From NCBI GenBank assembly GCA_013306675.1, contig JABLUY010000035.1, positions 1-64,000 of the forward strand: a DNA stretch of 64,000 bases. Reading direction: 5' to 3'. The notes below the pieces were generated by a model. That model made no database searches and was not told the DNA's origin. It saw only the letters and a program-made list of their open reading frames with translations. This document shows, one piece after another, positions 37,895 through 48,495 of this stretch (position 1 is the stretch's first letter; every line of letters starts with the position of its first letter). This stretch comes from Thraustochytrium sp. TN22. Its lineage: Eukaryota; Sar; Bigyra; Thraustochytrida; Thraustochytriidae. Position numbers and translations under genes: made by a program.

Positions 37895-39972
37895 GAAAGT
37901 GGTAGTCAAGCCCTGGAGTGGTGGAGTAAAAGTAACTTGCTAGCAGACTCGAGCCAAGGAGCGGGCCTTGTTGTGGTCAAAAGACTTGCCATGGCCTGAA
38001 CAGCCAGTCAGTCGCTATTTTTTGCCACGCTGGTGGTCACCCTGCAGCCAAGCGACGCCTTCATGTTCAAGTTCTCGCCGGAACGTGGCATGAGGCCGCT
38101 CCGAGTCCGAGTCGCTCCCCGAGTCGTCCGTGGCCGACCGTGACCGTGACCGTGACTCGGCGACAGCTCACGTCTGCCTGTCAGTGACGACTCACATCTC
38201 TCCGATCACTGCACGACTTGGAACCCAGCGGTGCCGCAGGCCGCGGGCTTGTTGAAAGCGTCGCGCCGGCGACCGCGGCACGCTGCCTGCGCCGCGGCAA
38301 GTCGCCTCCCTCTTCGCAGGCGAGTCTCACTGCCATGACCACTTGCGCGCGCCCCTACGCGTGAGCACCTGCGCGCGTCCTCCGAGTCTCGGCAAGCGGC
38401 CGGGGCCGCAGCACACGGGCAAGCTCGAGCGAGCGCAGAGGATCAAACGCACGATTCATGCGGTGCTTCGCAAAGCAGGTGCTTCGCCGCCCGCGACGGA
38501 GCTCTGAAGTCGCGCAGCCTGTCACTGTCAGTGCAGTGGTGGCGAGCAAGAACTCATCCCGTCAGCCAGGCTGCCAGTGCCGGGCGGTGCCGCCCCCGCA
38601 GCGCCCCCCCTGCAGCCCCCTGCTGACTGTAACTCGGCCACCCAATGCCGCCCACACAAAAGAACGGAGCGCGCAGCAGAGCCCTCCAACCGACGAATCA
38701 AGCGCCCGCAGCCAGAAGAGGCCCGACTGGAGCCGCGGCAGAAAGTCTCGCCGCCTCCCGCAGCGTCCCGCCGCCCGTGTGGCCGCTGCGCATTTTACCG
38801 GCGGCATCCTGCCGCTCGCGGCGCCCGCCCACCTGCAGCGCGCGGCGCCAGTGGCCGCTCGCGCTCGGCAGGCGTCGGCGGCGCGGCCGCGGCGCCCTTG
38901 TCCTCGCCCGGCAGGCAGGTCTTCGTGCAGTGCCGGCGTGCGGGCAGGTCAACGAAAGCCTCTCCTCTCCGAATCCTTGGCGCGGCGCGCTCGGGGCGGC
39001 TCCAGCTAGGCAGGCAGGCAGCTCTGGCAGGAAGGCGCGGAGACGGCGAAAAACCAAGCGGCCAGCCAGCTGTGGCAGCTGCGCAGCGCAATGCAACCCT
39101 CAGCGTGTCATGAGCACACAGACGCCCCCACGCCCCCCGCTGCAGATACCTGCCACCTCCCCCCACACTGTCGACCCGCAGCCCGTCGCTAACCATGCTG
39201 GAGCGCCAAATCGCCGCCGGCTTGCCATCGTGGTGAGCACCCGCCGCGCCGCCTTCCTCGCGCCGCTGGCGGCCGGCGCCGGCCGCCTGCGCGCGCGCTT
39301 CTTCCCCCCCTCGGCGGGCTCGCCGGCGCCGCGCCGCGCGCCCGCGCCCGCGCGCTCCGTCCCGCCCGCCTGCGGCCGGGGAAGCCCGGCTCAAGGCCCT
39401 GGCCGCCCGCCTGCCTGCCTGGCAGTCCTGGCAGTGCCTGCAGCAGCGCGCCGGCCTGGCCCGGCCCGGGCCTGCGCTGCGGCGGCGGCGGGAGGCAAGC
39501 AAGCTGCACTGCCGCAGCGGAGCAAGCGAGCAAGCAAGCGAAAGCTGCCGACCTGCGACAGCGCGCCGCGGCGGCAAGCGCGCGGCGCGCTGCCTGCCCT
39601 GCAGAGGCCGCAGCGGCGGCGCCGGTCGCCTCGCGTGCGCGCTGCGACCCGACCGCCGCGCCGCGCCTCGTCTCGTCTCGTCCGTCTCGTCGCGTCGCGT
39701 CTCGTCTCGGCTCGTCCCGCGCGCGGCGCGGCGCGGCGCAGAGCGGGGCGGAGCGGGGCGGCAGCGGCGGTGCGGGCGCGCGCGCGGCGGGCGGGCGCGG
39801 CCTGCGCGCCTGACCTGGCCGGCCGCGGCGGCAGGCTGCAGGCGGGCAGGCGGGCAGGCCGGCAGGCATCCATTCCACTCCATCCATCCAGCCAGGCGCG
39901 CGGGCCGCCGGCGCGGCGCGGCGGGGCGAGGCGCGCGGGAGGCGCGCGGGAGGGGCGAAGGGGCCCGCGCGG
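37895..39972. other. 2.1-kb gene-poor stretch upstream of the polyQ regulator
   Basis: Long readings exist on both strands, but they are Arg/Ala/Pro-rich artefacts of GC bias, overlap each other and match nothing. A GACCGTGACC micro-repeat lies near 38133-38160. Probably a long promoter and 5' UTR of the gene at 39973. Confidence 0.45.
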
Positions 39973-40239
39973 ATGGCGAGCCGCGGGCCCGGGCGCAAGC
40001 GGCCGGCGCCGGTGCAGCGGCATGAGGCGGAGACGATGGAGGACGAGGAGGAGGACCAGGGGGAGGACGCCGCGTCCTCGTCGCTCGTCGCGGCTGCCTC
40101 GCCGCAGCAGCGGCGACAACGACAACGGCAGTACCAGCCCGAGCCTGCTGGCAAACTAAGACCGTCGGCATCGTCGACATCGAGATCGACTGACCCTTCC
40201 GCAAGCGCGCGCGGGACGTCACATTCGGCAGCACAGGCC

Positions 40240-40283
<44 letters not shown>

Positions 40284-42594
40284 ACAGCAGCAACAGCAAC
40301 AGCAGCATTACCCATACCAGGCTATCCCAGGTGGCGGTCCGATGCAGCGCGCGTACTCATTCCCGAACATGAGCATGTACGGCGCCGCCTCAGACGGCCA
40401 GATGCAACAGATGCAGCAGATGCAGCAACAGCAACAGCAGCAGATGCAAGTGCAAATGCAGGGCGCACAGGGGTTCTACCAACCCTTTCATCCCGGTTCA
40501 CAGGCCAGTGCGCATCAGCAGTACCTGCAATTCCAGCAACTACAGCATGAAGAAGCCGTGCGATGGCACCAGCAGCAGATTCACCTCCGTCAGCAGCAAC
40601 TACAGCACCAGCAGCACCAGCAGCACCAGATCCACTTCCAAATTCAGCAGCAACAACAACAACAACAACAGTACATACAGCAGCAGCAGCGGCAGCAGCA
40701 GCAGCAGCCGCAGCAGCAAGGGCAAAGCTGGTACGGCACGGGAATCGCGAACTCGCAGTTGGGCGCCGGATACGCCCAGAACCAATCGGGCTTCTGGAGC
40801 GCTGGCGGCGAAAGCCCGTTGGGCCAAGGCGTGTCGGAACGCGAGGCGCCAACGGCTGAGGCGAGCGACGCAGGAGCCCTGGAGGAGCTGCGCAACAAGA
40901 TACAGGCGCTGGAGCTGCGCAACAGGGTGCTCCGCAGTGTGCTGCAGATTCAGGGCATGCATGGGTCCAAGGAGGCCGGCGCGGCCGCAGCCGCGGCGGA
41001 CGAGGAACACAGTCTTGATCAGCTACGGCAGGTGCTCAAGCAGGGCGATCACGACGACGCCTCGGCGCGCCGCGCCGTGCAGAGCGCATGGAACTCGAGC
41101 GAGACCTTTGGCGTTCAGAGCCAGGTGGAGACACGCGCGCGGCTCTTCATGTTGGAGACGTCCAAGAACGCGCTGCGCCGCCTGGACGGCCTGCTGGAGC
41201 TGCTCGTTCCCATCGAGGCCAGCGGGACGTGCGCGCTCGCCATGTCCGTAGACCTGAGCGAGGCGCAGCTGCGCGAGTGCGCCGCCAGCGCGCCCAGGCT
41301 GCGCTCCCTGCGCGCCTCGTTGTCCGGCCTCGCGCACGATACGCGCGGGCTGGCCGTGGCCTACGAGCAGAGCCTGAACGCTTTCGCTCAGTTCATGACC
41401 ACTGTCAAGACGGTCGTGCTGCCGCGCCAGCTTGCCAGGACCATCGAGGTCACGCGCATGAAGACCTTCCCGCGGCTCGCGCTCGACAACCTGTGGCGAC
41501 CCACGCTGGAGTCCGTTACCCGCGCGGCGCGCGCCTCGCCCGTGCGCGCGCCGCCCACGGCCAGCGCCGTCCCGGTCGCGCCCTTTGCCGCCTCGGAATC
41601 TGAACATTACCTGGCCGAGGTGCGCTTCGTGGCGCTGCGCGAGTGCTGCCAGCTGCTTTGCGAGGGCGGCTCGCCCTCAGCTGCTCTCTTCACCACGGAC
41701 GTCGATCTCTTCTGCAAAGACGAGAAGGACGGCACGCAGACCGCCAGCGGCCCGGCCGAGGTCGCCCGCTTCCTCGCCGCCATGCGCGGCGGCGTCACAG
41801 GCAGTACGGCCGACGTACGCCTCGCCGGCGACTTTGCCAACTTCACTGCGTCGTGGGGCACCGTGGCCGCCGTCTTTGACTGCTCCTTTTGGCCCGAGAC
41901 GCGCCAAATCTGCCACGTCCGCGTGCGGCTCCAGCGCCGCCGCCCGGCCGGCGTTCTGTCGCCCGCAACGGGCGGGGCGCTACCGCTGCGTGAGGCCGTG
42001 CGCGGCACAGGCGCCCCTGCGTCTTCGTCCTCGTCCTCGTCCTCGCCACCGTCCACCTCGGCCACGGCGTCCGCACACTCTGGCTCGCGCTCCACGCCCA
42101 CAACCAACTCGGCGCCATCCTCGCGGTCATCGACTGCTTCATCCTCGCCCGCCGTGCAAGACGCTGGCGCGACCGGCGCTCGCGCGGCGCCAAGGGGCAG
42201 GGGCTCCGAGCCAACGTTGCGCAAGAACCTTTTTCGCGAGCGGCGAAATATAATGCGGCACGTGGAGGGCCTTCTCCGCTCGGAACCAAGCTTCGTCCAG
42301 CACTTGGACCCCAACATTCTCGTGCTCGACGAGACCCTGGGCCAGGAGTTTCGCACGGCAGATGCCTTTCTCACCTTCTTGGCGCGCGGCTTACGCCAGA
42401 AGCTCGCCTCGTTCTCCGTGCACGACGTGGAGGTCGCAAATGACGCGCGTTGCACAACCACCTTTAGGGTGGAAGCTGTGCTCGTCCAGCCTGCGCAGGA
42501 GCGCCAGCGATTCCTCGGCAGAGTGGAGGTCGTCTGGGCCGAGTCCGCGCTACGCATCCTCCAGCTCTACATTGCCATCACGCCGGAAACCTGA
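39973..42594 (+). CDS. PolyQ-rich putative transcriptional regulator
   Basis: 873 aa. The N-terminal third is dominated by Gln tracts (CAG/CAA runs at about 40230-40310 and 40400-40720) with Met, His and Tyr. A short leucine-zipper-like coiled coil follows (LEELRNKIQALELRNRVLRS, near residue 305), without a preceding basic region. The central region (about 340-520) is helical and unrecognised. Two compact alpha/beta segments (about 530-660 and 740-870) look like NTF2/SnoaL-type folds, each with an acidic strand and a closing RVRLQ or YIAITPET strand, as in some stramenopile bZIP proteins. This is a weak structural guess. A serine/threonine linker separates them. Nuclear regulator is inferred from composition. 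Confidence 0.6.
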
Positions 42595-43036
42595 AACGCC
42601 GACTCCAGCATCGCACCCCCGAGTTTGTCGTATGTTTCAGCAAAAGGTGAGAGTCCGACTCGTCCTACGATTACCGTGTGGACCAAGCATACGGCACGTA
42701 CTGACCCGCAGACGCGGATGGGCTTCGTACACCCACACACAATTACGGCTCTCCGTCGTCTACACTCTCGCCACGTACCCGCACTGGTGTCGCGTCGCGC
42801 CTCTGTCTCGCACTCACGTTTTCCGCTCCCAAGAAGCCAACACGCATGTTGAGCGCTGCTGGGGCCAGCAGAGACTCTCGTGATTTTTTTCCTCCGTGTT
42901 GATACACAAGCGAATTGAACTGTCCCTTGGTCCTATTTTCTTCTTCTTTTCGTTCGATTGGCCTTTCTTATGCTCTCTCTCGCTCACATTCATGCTGCCG
43001 CATGGTCGGTCGCTCCCGCGCTGCTCTGCCCACAGG
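42595..43036. other. Tail-to-tail intergenic region
   Basis: 440 bp between two convergent genes, distinctly less GC-rich than its flanks, with T-rich runs near 42885-42960. No gene seen. Confidence 0.4.
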
Positions 43037-44461
43037 CTACGCGGCGCCGTCGCGCAAGAAATCTAACAACCGCGCCTTGAGCTCCGCCTTGCGGCCCTTG
43101 GTGTCGAAACCGTACAACTTCAGCTCCTCCTTGAGCTGCTTCACCGTCATGCCATCTATCCGTGCCTCCACCTGCCGCTGTTCCTCCTCGTCGTCCTCGC
43201 CGTCGTTGGCTTCATCCATCGCTGCGTCTACCTTGGACTCTGGTGCTGAACTTGCTGCGGGCGCAGGACTTTTCGTGTCCGAGGACGCCGCCGGCGACGC
43301 AGAGGCGTCGGCGTCGGCGTCGGCGTCGGCGTTTGCCTCGGCAGTCTCCGGAGAGGCCTCCTTGTCGGCTGGAGGCAGCGCAGCAGCATCTGACTCTGGA
43401 GAAGCACCTTTCATTTCCTCCTCCTTCCCGCCAGGGGTGGCGACCGCCTCCGCAGAGGCATCCTTCATTTCCTCGTCCTCCTCGTCCTCCTCCTCCTTGT
43501 CGGCAGGGGGAGGAGGGGATTCAGCCGCTGCTTCCACCTCGTCCTCTTTGTTTGCCGGGGTCTCCGCGGATTGCCGCTCATCTTCCTCTGCATCGGCACC
43601 AGCATCAGCGTCAGCATCGACATCAGCATCAGCATCGACATCAGCATCACCATCAGCAGCCGGGGTATTCTTCGGCTCTTCCTCCTCCTGCTCCTTCATT
43701 TGTTCGTCCTCGTGCGCCTCGCCATGTTCTCGTTGCGCGGCCTCGACACTGGATTCAATGGCACGCAGCGTGGTGTCGTCGTCCGGGACAATGCCAGCGC
43801 GCAACATGCGTTCGATGCGGTCCATCTCCTCCTGCGTGGACGCCTGCTCGAGGGCAGCCGCAAGTGTGCGACGCTGCGCGTCCGAAAGCGCGACCTTTTC
43901 TGTGCTGGCAGCGTCTTGCGCCATGGCGGCGCCCTGCTGCTGCACCTTGGTCACGTAGGACCTGCCCTTCTCGGTGGCAAACATGAGTGCGGCATCCTCG
44001 CGCTCAGACGCACGCACGCGGTCATGGTCGAGAATGGTGAGCGAGGGTATCTTGTGAATGACGTAGAGGCGGTAGTGCGGCTGGCTGCACACCGGATTGT
44101 CCACGAGGTTGAGGACGTCGAGCTGCGTGAATAGCGCGAGCTTGTCCACCTCCGAAAGCAGACTGATGCGGTTGTTGGCCAGCACGAGCACGCGCAGATC
44201 CGGGACCGACTCATGCAGGCCGTCGCGGAAGCGGCTCACGCGGTTGTTGCTGAGCAGCAGCCACTTGAGGCGCCGCAGCCGCGGCAGGTTCTCCACCGTC
44301 TCGATCTCGTTGTCCGTTAGGTCCAGGACGTCCACCTGGTCCAGCATGGCGCCCACATTCTCGATCGCCGGGATCTTGAGCCCGCGCAGGTCCAGCTCGC
44401 GCTCCTGCAGCGGGTTGATGAACACGCGCGCGCTTCGAATCACCTCCGCCGTCAGTCGCAT
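43037..44461 (-). CDS. SNRPA1: U2 snRNP A' (Lea1/SNRPA1) with acidic extension and C-terminal SAP domain
   Basis: 474 aa. The first 165 residues are a textbook U2A' leucine-rich-repeat domain: MRLTAEVIRSA, ELDLRGLKIPAIENVGAMLD, DLTDNEI, LLLSNNRVSRF, and the cap HYRLYVIHKIPSLTILDHD. U2A' pairs with U2B'' on U2 snRNA and helps branch-site recognition. Next comes a helical segment matching the family's tail (SDAQRRTLAAALEQASTQEE). A very long acidic Glu/Asp/Ala region (about 250-425) is not part of the usual 255-aa protein. The end is a SAP motif (MTVKQLKEELKLYGFDTKGR), normally a DNA/RNA-binding helix pair. The start ATG at 44461 matches the family N-terminus. Confidence 0.92.
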   Translation of the reverse strand: MRLTAEVIRSARVFINPLQERELDLRGLKIPAIENVGAMLDQVDVLDLTDNEIETVENLPRLRRLKWLLLSNNRVSRFRDGLHESVPDLRVLVLANNRISLLSEVDKLALFTQLDVLNLVDNPVCSQPHYRLYVIHKIPSLTILDHDRVRASEREDAALMFATEKGRSYVTKVQQQGAAMAQDAASTEKVALSDAQRRTLAAALEQASTQEEMDRIERMLRAGIVPDDDTTLRAIESSVEAAQREHGEAHEDEQMKEQEEEEPKNTPAADGDADVDADADVDADADAGADAEEDERQSAETPANKEDEVEAAAESPPPPADKEEEDEEDEEMKDASAEAVATPGGKEEEMKGASPESDAAALPPADKEASPETAEANADADADADASASPAASSDTKSPAPAASSAPESKVDAAMDEANDGEDDEEEQRQVEARIDGMTVKQLKEELKLYGFDTKGRKAELKARLLDFLRDGAA

Positions 44462-44711
44462 TCTCGCGCGCGCGCGTGCGGCCCGGACGCCACGTCTAGC
44501 GCCGGCGACCGCCCGCCGCGCGCCGCGCCACCCGCCGCGCGCCGCCGCCCGCCCGCGCGCCGCCGCCGCGCACCGCCACCCGCGCGCGCCGCCGGTTTTT
44601 GCCTGGCTGCAGTGGCTGGCGAGACTTAGCGCCGCCACCGAAGACGAGGACGAGGACATGGACGAGGACAGGGACGACGACGAGGACGAGGACGAGGACA
44701 AGGACAAGGAT

Positions 44712-44744
<33 letters not shown>

Positions 44745-45745
44745 AACGAGAACAGCGACAAGGAGACGGTCCAAGGCGAAGACGGGAGGATGGGCCCGGG
44801 GTGAAGACGAGAACCAGGAGATTTGCGATCATCAGCCTGGGTGGCGGTGACCACCCTGAGCAGGAGTGACAGAGGCCGCCGCCTTCGAGCGTAGGCTCTT
44901 GCATAGCCTAGTGGAGCTCTGTGGGGCGCGCGCGAGAGAGAGAGCGCCGGCTAACAAGCTGCGCTCATGCTGACCTCTGACGAACAAAGTTAGCTAGTAG
45001 CTAGCTCTAAGTAGTGTTCCCTGCAGCCAGCGCCCTCACCACCCTTTGGCGAGGCGATTCGCCCGCCAGTGGCAGCTCTCTTCACTCTTCACTTCCCCCA
45101 TCCTGTGTCCCACCGGCACTCCACGACAATCGCTGATCTGACGTGCTCTGACATCCCCATGATCCCTGTTCGCCTCCGTGCGAACTGCCTGCCAGTGTGA
45201 GAGAGGCAGCAATCAGCTGTCGCGCTTCCTGGGCGTCCAAGCGCAAGCGCGCGCAAGCCTTGCCCTGCAAATTCTCCTCGCCGTCACTCAGCGTCACGGC
45301 CAGCCAGCCGACGGCGTCGCGCCCGCCCCGCCCGCCCCGCCCGCCCCGCGCGCTGGCCGCCCGCCGCCGGCCGCGCCCGCGCTCGCCCCTCCGAGACCGG
45401 CAGCAGCAGCGTAAGCAGCACCTCCAGGGACGCCTCGGGCGCCTCGCCCGCGAGCCTCACCGCCGGGCCGCAGAGGCGCGGCGGCGCGCGCGGCGCGGCA
45501 GACCTGCAGCCGCGCGGCGCGGCGCGGCGCGGCGCGGCGGCGGCGGCGGCGGCGGCCGCGGCGCGGCGCGGCGTGGCGCGGCGCGGCGAGGCTGGCAGGT
45601 TTTGCCCGCGGCCCGGCGAGGTGGAGCACAACTTGAAGTTGAACTTCGAGCTCGAGGCGGACGCCGGCGCGGACGCGGAGGACGGGCGGCGCGGCGAGGC
45701 GAGGCGCGGCGAGGCGAGGCGAGGCGAGGCGGCGCGCGCAGCGGC
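44462..45745. other. Intergenic with GAGGAC repeat and GC-rich leader
   Basis: 1.3 kb between divergent genes. A GACGAGGAC-type hexamer repeat covers about 44638-44765. CTAGCTAG-type palindromic words occur at 44990-45010. CGGCG and GGCGA repeats fill 45510-45600 and 45676-45732, the likely leader of the cardiolipin synthase gene. No gene supported. Confidence 0.5.
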
Positions 45746-47746
45746 ATGCGGCGCGCGCTGGTGCGGCCGCTGGTGGCGGTGGCGGCGCGCGGCGGGCTGG
45801 GCGGGCCAGGGCGAGTGGCGGCGGCGACGCGCGGCGCGCGCGCGTGGTGCGGGCAGGCGTCGCTGGCGCCGGCACCCTTGGTGAGCGAGGCGCAAAAGTT
45901 CGAGGCGCGGCCGGCACGCAAGCTGGCGTGCGGGAATGTGGTGCAGGCGCTGCACGACGGCGAGGAGGGCTTCCCGGCGCTGCACGCGGCCATCGAGGGC
46001 GCGCGTGAGGAGATCCTCTTTGAGATGTACTGGATCGAGTCCGACAAGGCCGGGTGGGGCGTGGCGCGCAGGCTCATGGACGCGGCGCGGCGCGGCGTGA
46101 GCGTGCGCGTCGTGTACGACGGCTTCGGCTGCATGGACGCGGACAAGAACATGTTCCGCGAGATGCGCGAGGCCGGCTGCGAGGTGCTCGAGTTCAACCC
46201 AATTTCGCCGTGGCAGCGGCGCTTTCGCATGGACCGCATCATCCGGCGCGACCACCGCAAGATGATCGTGGTGGACCGTGAGGTGGCCTTCACGGGGGGC
46301 ATGAACATTTGCGACTTTTGGCTGCCGCGCGAGGAGGGCGGCGGCGCATGGCGCGACGTCGTGGTGCGCATCGAGGGCCCGGTCGTGCCGGCGTTCGCGG
46401 GCATCTTTGAGCGACTCGTTGACCCGCTGCGCCAGGGCCACGACGACCGGGGCCCGGCGCTGGACGAGGAGTATTCATCCACGGCGCAGACTGCCGCCAT
46501 TCGCCCCAGCTTTTTGCGCGTGCTACTGGGCTGGCGAGCTTCGGCGACGCGCGGGCCCATGCAGGAGCTGCGCGACGAAATCGCTGCTTCGGTCGACAAG
46601 GGCCGCGAGACCATGACGCGCACGCTGCTGCGCCGCCTCAAGGGTCTGCCCGAGGACACGCTCATGCTCTTCCCCTTTGGTGTGCGAGAGCGCAACGCCG
46701 TGTCGACGCCCTCGGACGCCTGGTGGTCCGCGCAGGGCCGCCTGCTGGTGTCGGCGCCGGGTGCGCTGGGGCGCGCGGCCAACGCCGCCGTCGTCGCCGC
46801 GGGTACCTCGGCGGCCGCGCCCTCCTCACTCGCTGCGTCGGCGGTCAGCGCCGCGGGCACGGCCGCCACGGCCACCACTGCGGCTGCCGCAGCCTCCTCG
46901 GCAGCGATTCTGGCAGCCATGGGGCCTAGCAACGGCATGGCGACCACGCCGAGCCGCGCGTCGAGCGGGTCTCACTTTGGCAGCGGGACTGCAAGCACCC
47001 GCCGTGACGAGGACGCCGCAAACGATGTGAGCGACTGGAGCGATCCTAGCAGCAGCAGCAGCAGCAGTGGCGGCGGCGGCCGCGACGGCGGCAGCGCCAG
47101 CGCCAGCGCCAGCCGCGGCGACGGGCGGGACGGCTATCTGCGGCCGCGCGACCTCTTCTTCGACGAGGTGCAGTCGCGCTGGCAGAAGCTGGGCTCCAAC
47201 GTGCAGGTGATCACGAACGACGCCATGAGCGAACGCAACACGATCCGCCGCGGCTACCTGCGTGCGATTCAGAACGCCAAGCGTCAAATCACCATCGTCA
47301 ACTCGTACTTTCTGCCGTGCACCAGCATCCGCCGCGAGTTGTACCGCGCGGCGGAGCGCGGCGTCGAGGTGCGCATCGTCGTCCCGGGCGAGAAGACCGA
47401 CCTGCAGTCCGTGCGCCTCGCGACGCACGCCATGTACGAACGCATGCTCTCCAAGGGCGTGCAGCTCTATGAGTACATGCCTTCTGTGCTGCACAGCAAG
47501 GTCTGCGTCATTGACGGCGAGGTCGCCACCGTCGGCACCTATAACCTCGACTACCGCTCCTGGTACTACAACCTTGAGCTCGTCACCGTCATTCACGACC
47601 GTGGTTTCGCCACTGACCTCCTGGCGCGCATCCAGTACGACATTGACCATGCGTGCGTCAAGGTCGAGCACGCCACCTGGCTCTCGCGTTCGCGCCTTAA
47701 GCGCCTCGCCGAGTCCTTCTTTTACACCTTTCGCCATCACATGTAA
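45746..47746 (+). CDS. PLD-type cardiolipin synthase, mitochondrial
   Basis: 666 aa. The first 45 residues are Arg/Ala/Gly-rich with no acids, a mitochondrial presequence. Two HKD phospholipase-D motifs are intact: RDHRKMIVVD (His170, Lys172, Asp177), followed by FTGGMNICDFW, and LHSKVCVIDGE (His583, Lys585, Asp590), followed by VGTYNLDYRS. Spacing and flanks fit bacterial-type cardiolipin synthases, which condense two phosphatidylglycerols or PG with CDP-DAG. Between the HKD halves lies a long Ala/Ser/Gly low-complexity insert (about 350-460). The ATG at 45746 starts the presequence; the longer upstream frame is Arg-rich leader. Its last codons are repeated downstream. PLD-type CLS is the less common class in eukaryotes. 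Confidence 0.88.
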   Translation: MRRALVRPLVAVAARGGLGGPGRVAAATRGARAWCGQASLAPAPLVSEAQKFEARPARKLACGNVVQALHDGEEGFPALHAAIEGAREEILFEMYWIESDKAGWGVARRLMDAARRGVSVRVVYDGFGCMDADKNMFREMREAGCEVLEFNPISPWQRRFRMDRIIRRDHRKMIVVDREVAFTGGMNICDFWLPREEGGGAWRDVVVRIEGPVVPAFAGIFERLVDPLRQGHDDRGPALDEEYSSTAQTAAIRPSFLRVLLGWRASATRGPMQELRDEIAASVDKGRETMTRTLLRRLKGLPEDTLMLFPFGVRERNAVSTPSDAWWSAQGRLLVSAPGALGRAANAAVVAAGTSAAAPSSLAASAVSAAGTAATATTAAAAASSAAILAAMGPSNGMATTPSRASSGSHFGSGTASTRRDEDAANDVSDWSDPSSSSSSSGGGGRDGGSASASASRGDGRDGYLRPRDLFFDEVQSRWQKLGSNVQVITNDAMSERNTIRRGYLRAIQNAKRQITIVNSYFLPCTSIRRELYRAAERGVEVRIVVPGEKTDLQSVRLATHAMYERMLSKGVQLYEYMPSVLHSKVCVIDGEVATVGTYNLDYRSWYYNLELVTVIHDRGFATDLLARIQYDIDHACVKVEHATWLSRSRLKRLAESFFYTFRHHM

Positions 47747-48037
47747 GCTTAGTAGACGTAGAGAGAATAAACCAAGCACGACGTTGAGAGATGGAGCCGA
47801 AGATGAGGCCGAGCAAATCGAGTGATGACGAGCGAAGCAAGTCATGACGAGCGAGGCAAGCGACGACGAGCGCATCACGAGTCCTTCTTTTACACCTTTC
47901 GCCATCACATGTAAGCGTAGAGAGAACAAACCAAGCACGACGTTGAGAGATGGAGCCGAAGATGAGGCCGAGCAAATCGAGTGATGACGAGCGAAGCAAG
48001 TCATGACGAGCGAGGCAAGCGACGACGAGCGCATCAA
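47711..48037. repeat. Tandem duplication of the cardiolipin synthase 3' end
   Basis: Direct repeat with a period of 168 bp: 47711-47878 (last codons, stop and 3' flank) and 47879-48037 (the same, less 9 bp just after the stop). The second copy repeats the coding bases for ESFFYTFRHHM and the stop. Outside the 9-bp gap the copies are almost identical. Each also contains a smaller GACGAGCGA(A/G)GCAAG micro-repeat. Confidence 0.92.
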
Positions 48038-48430
48038 GTCTTTACGACCAACGCAACGGAGTGGTATCAGGTGCCAGCCACCCCAGCCAGTGGTGGCTGG
48101 CACCTGGAGAAAGTGAACCAAATACGCTGAATCTCTAGCCAGCCAGCTAGCAATTGCTGAGTGGAAGGATGCACTTGCTTGTTGTAAATAGCTTTGCAAA
48201 AGAACGGGCGTTCGAGTCCGAGTCGCGCTTCTGCGAGTGGTGCAATGTGACTGCCCGTGAAGTGCGCACTGGCAGCCCACGTGGACTCGGACACTGCAGC
48301 CAGCCCGGTCAGCAGGCAGGGCAGAGCAAACAAGCACTCCTGAGAGGCGCGGCGAGCGCGCCGGCGAGCGCGCTTGCGAAGGTGGCAAGCGCGGTCGAGC
48401 CGCACGGGGAGAGCGACGCAAGGTGGCGCT

Positions 48431-48490
48431 CGGCAACGCCCGGCGACGCCCGGCAACGCCCGGCAACGCCCGGCAACGCCCGGCAACGCA
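48431..48490. repeat. 10-bp minisatellite (CGGCAACGCC)
   Basis: Six tandem 10-bp units, one with A to G and the last with a changed end, stopping 5 bp before the start codon of the next gene. The intergenic DNA around it (48038-48495) shows nothing else. Confidence 0.9.
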
Positions 48491-48495
48491 AGGCG

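Noticed and set aside
38645-40159. Overlapping long open frames on both strands upstream of the polyQ gene
   Set aside because: Both are Arg/Ala/Pro-rich with no conserved motif, as expected by chance at this GC content.
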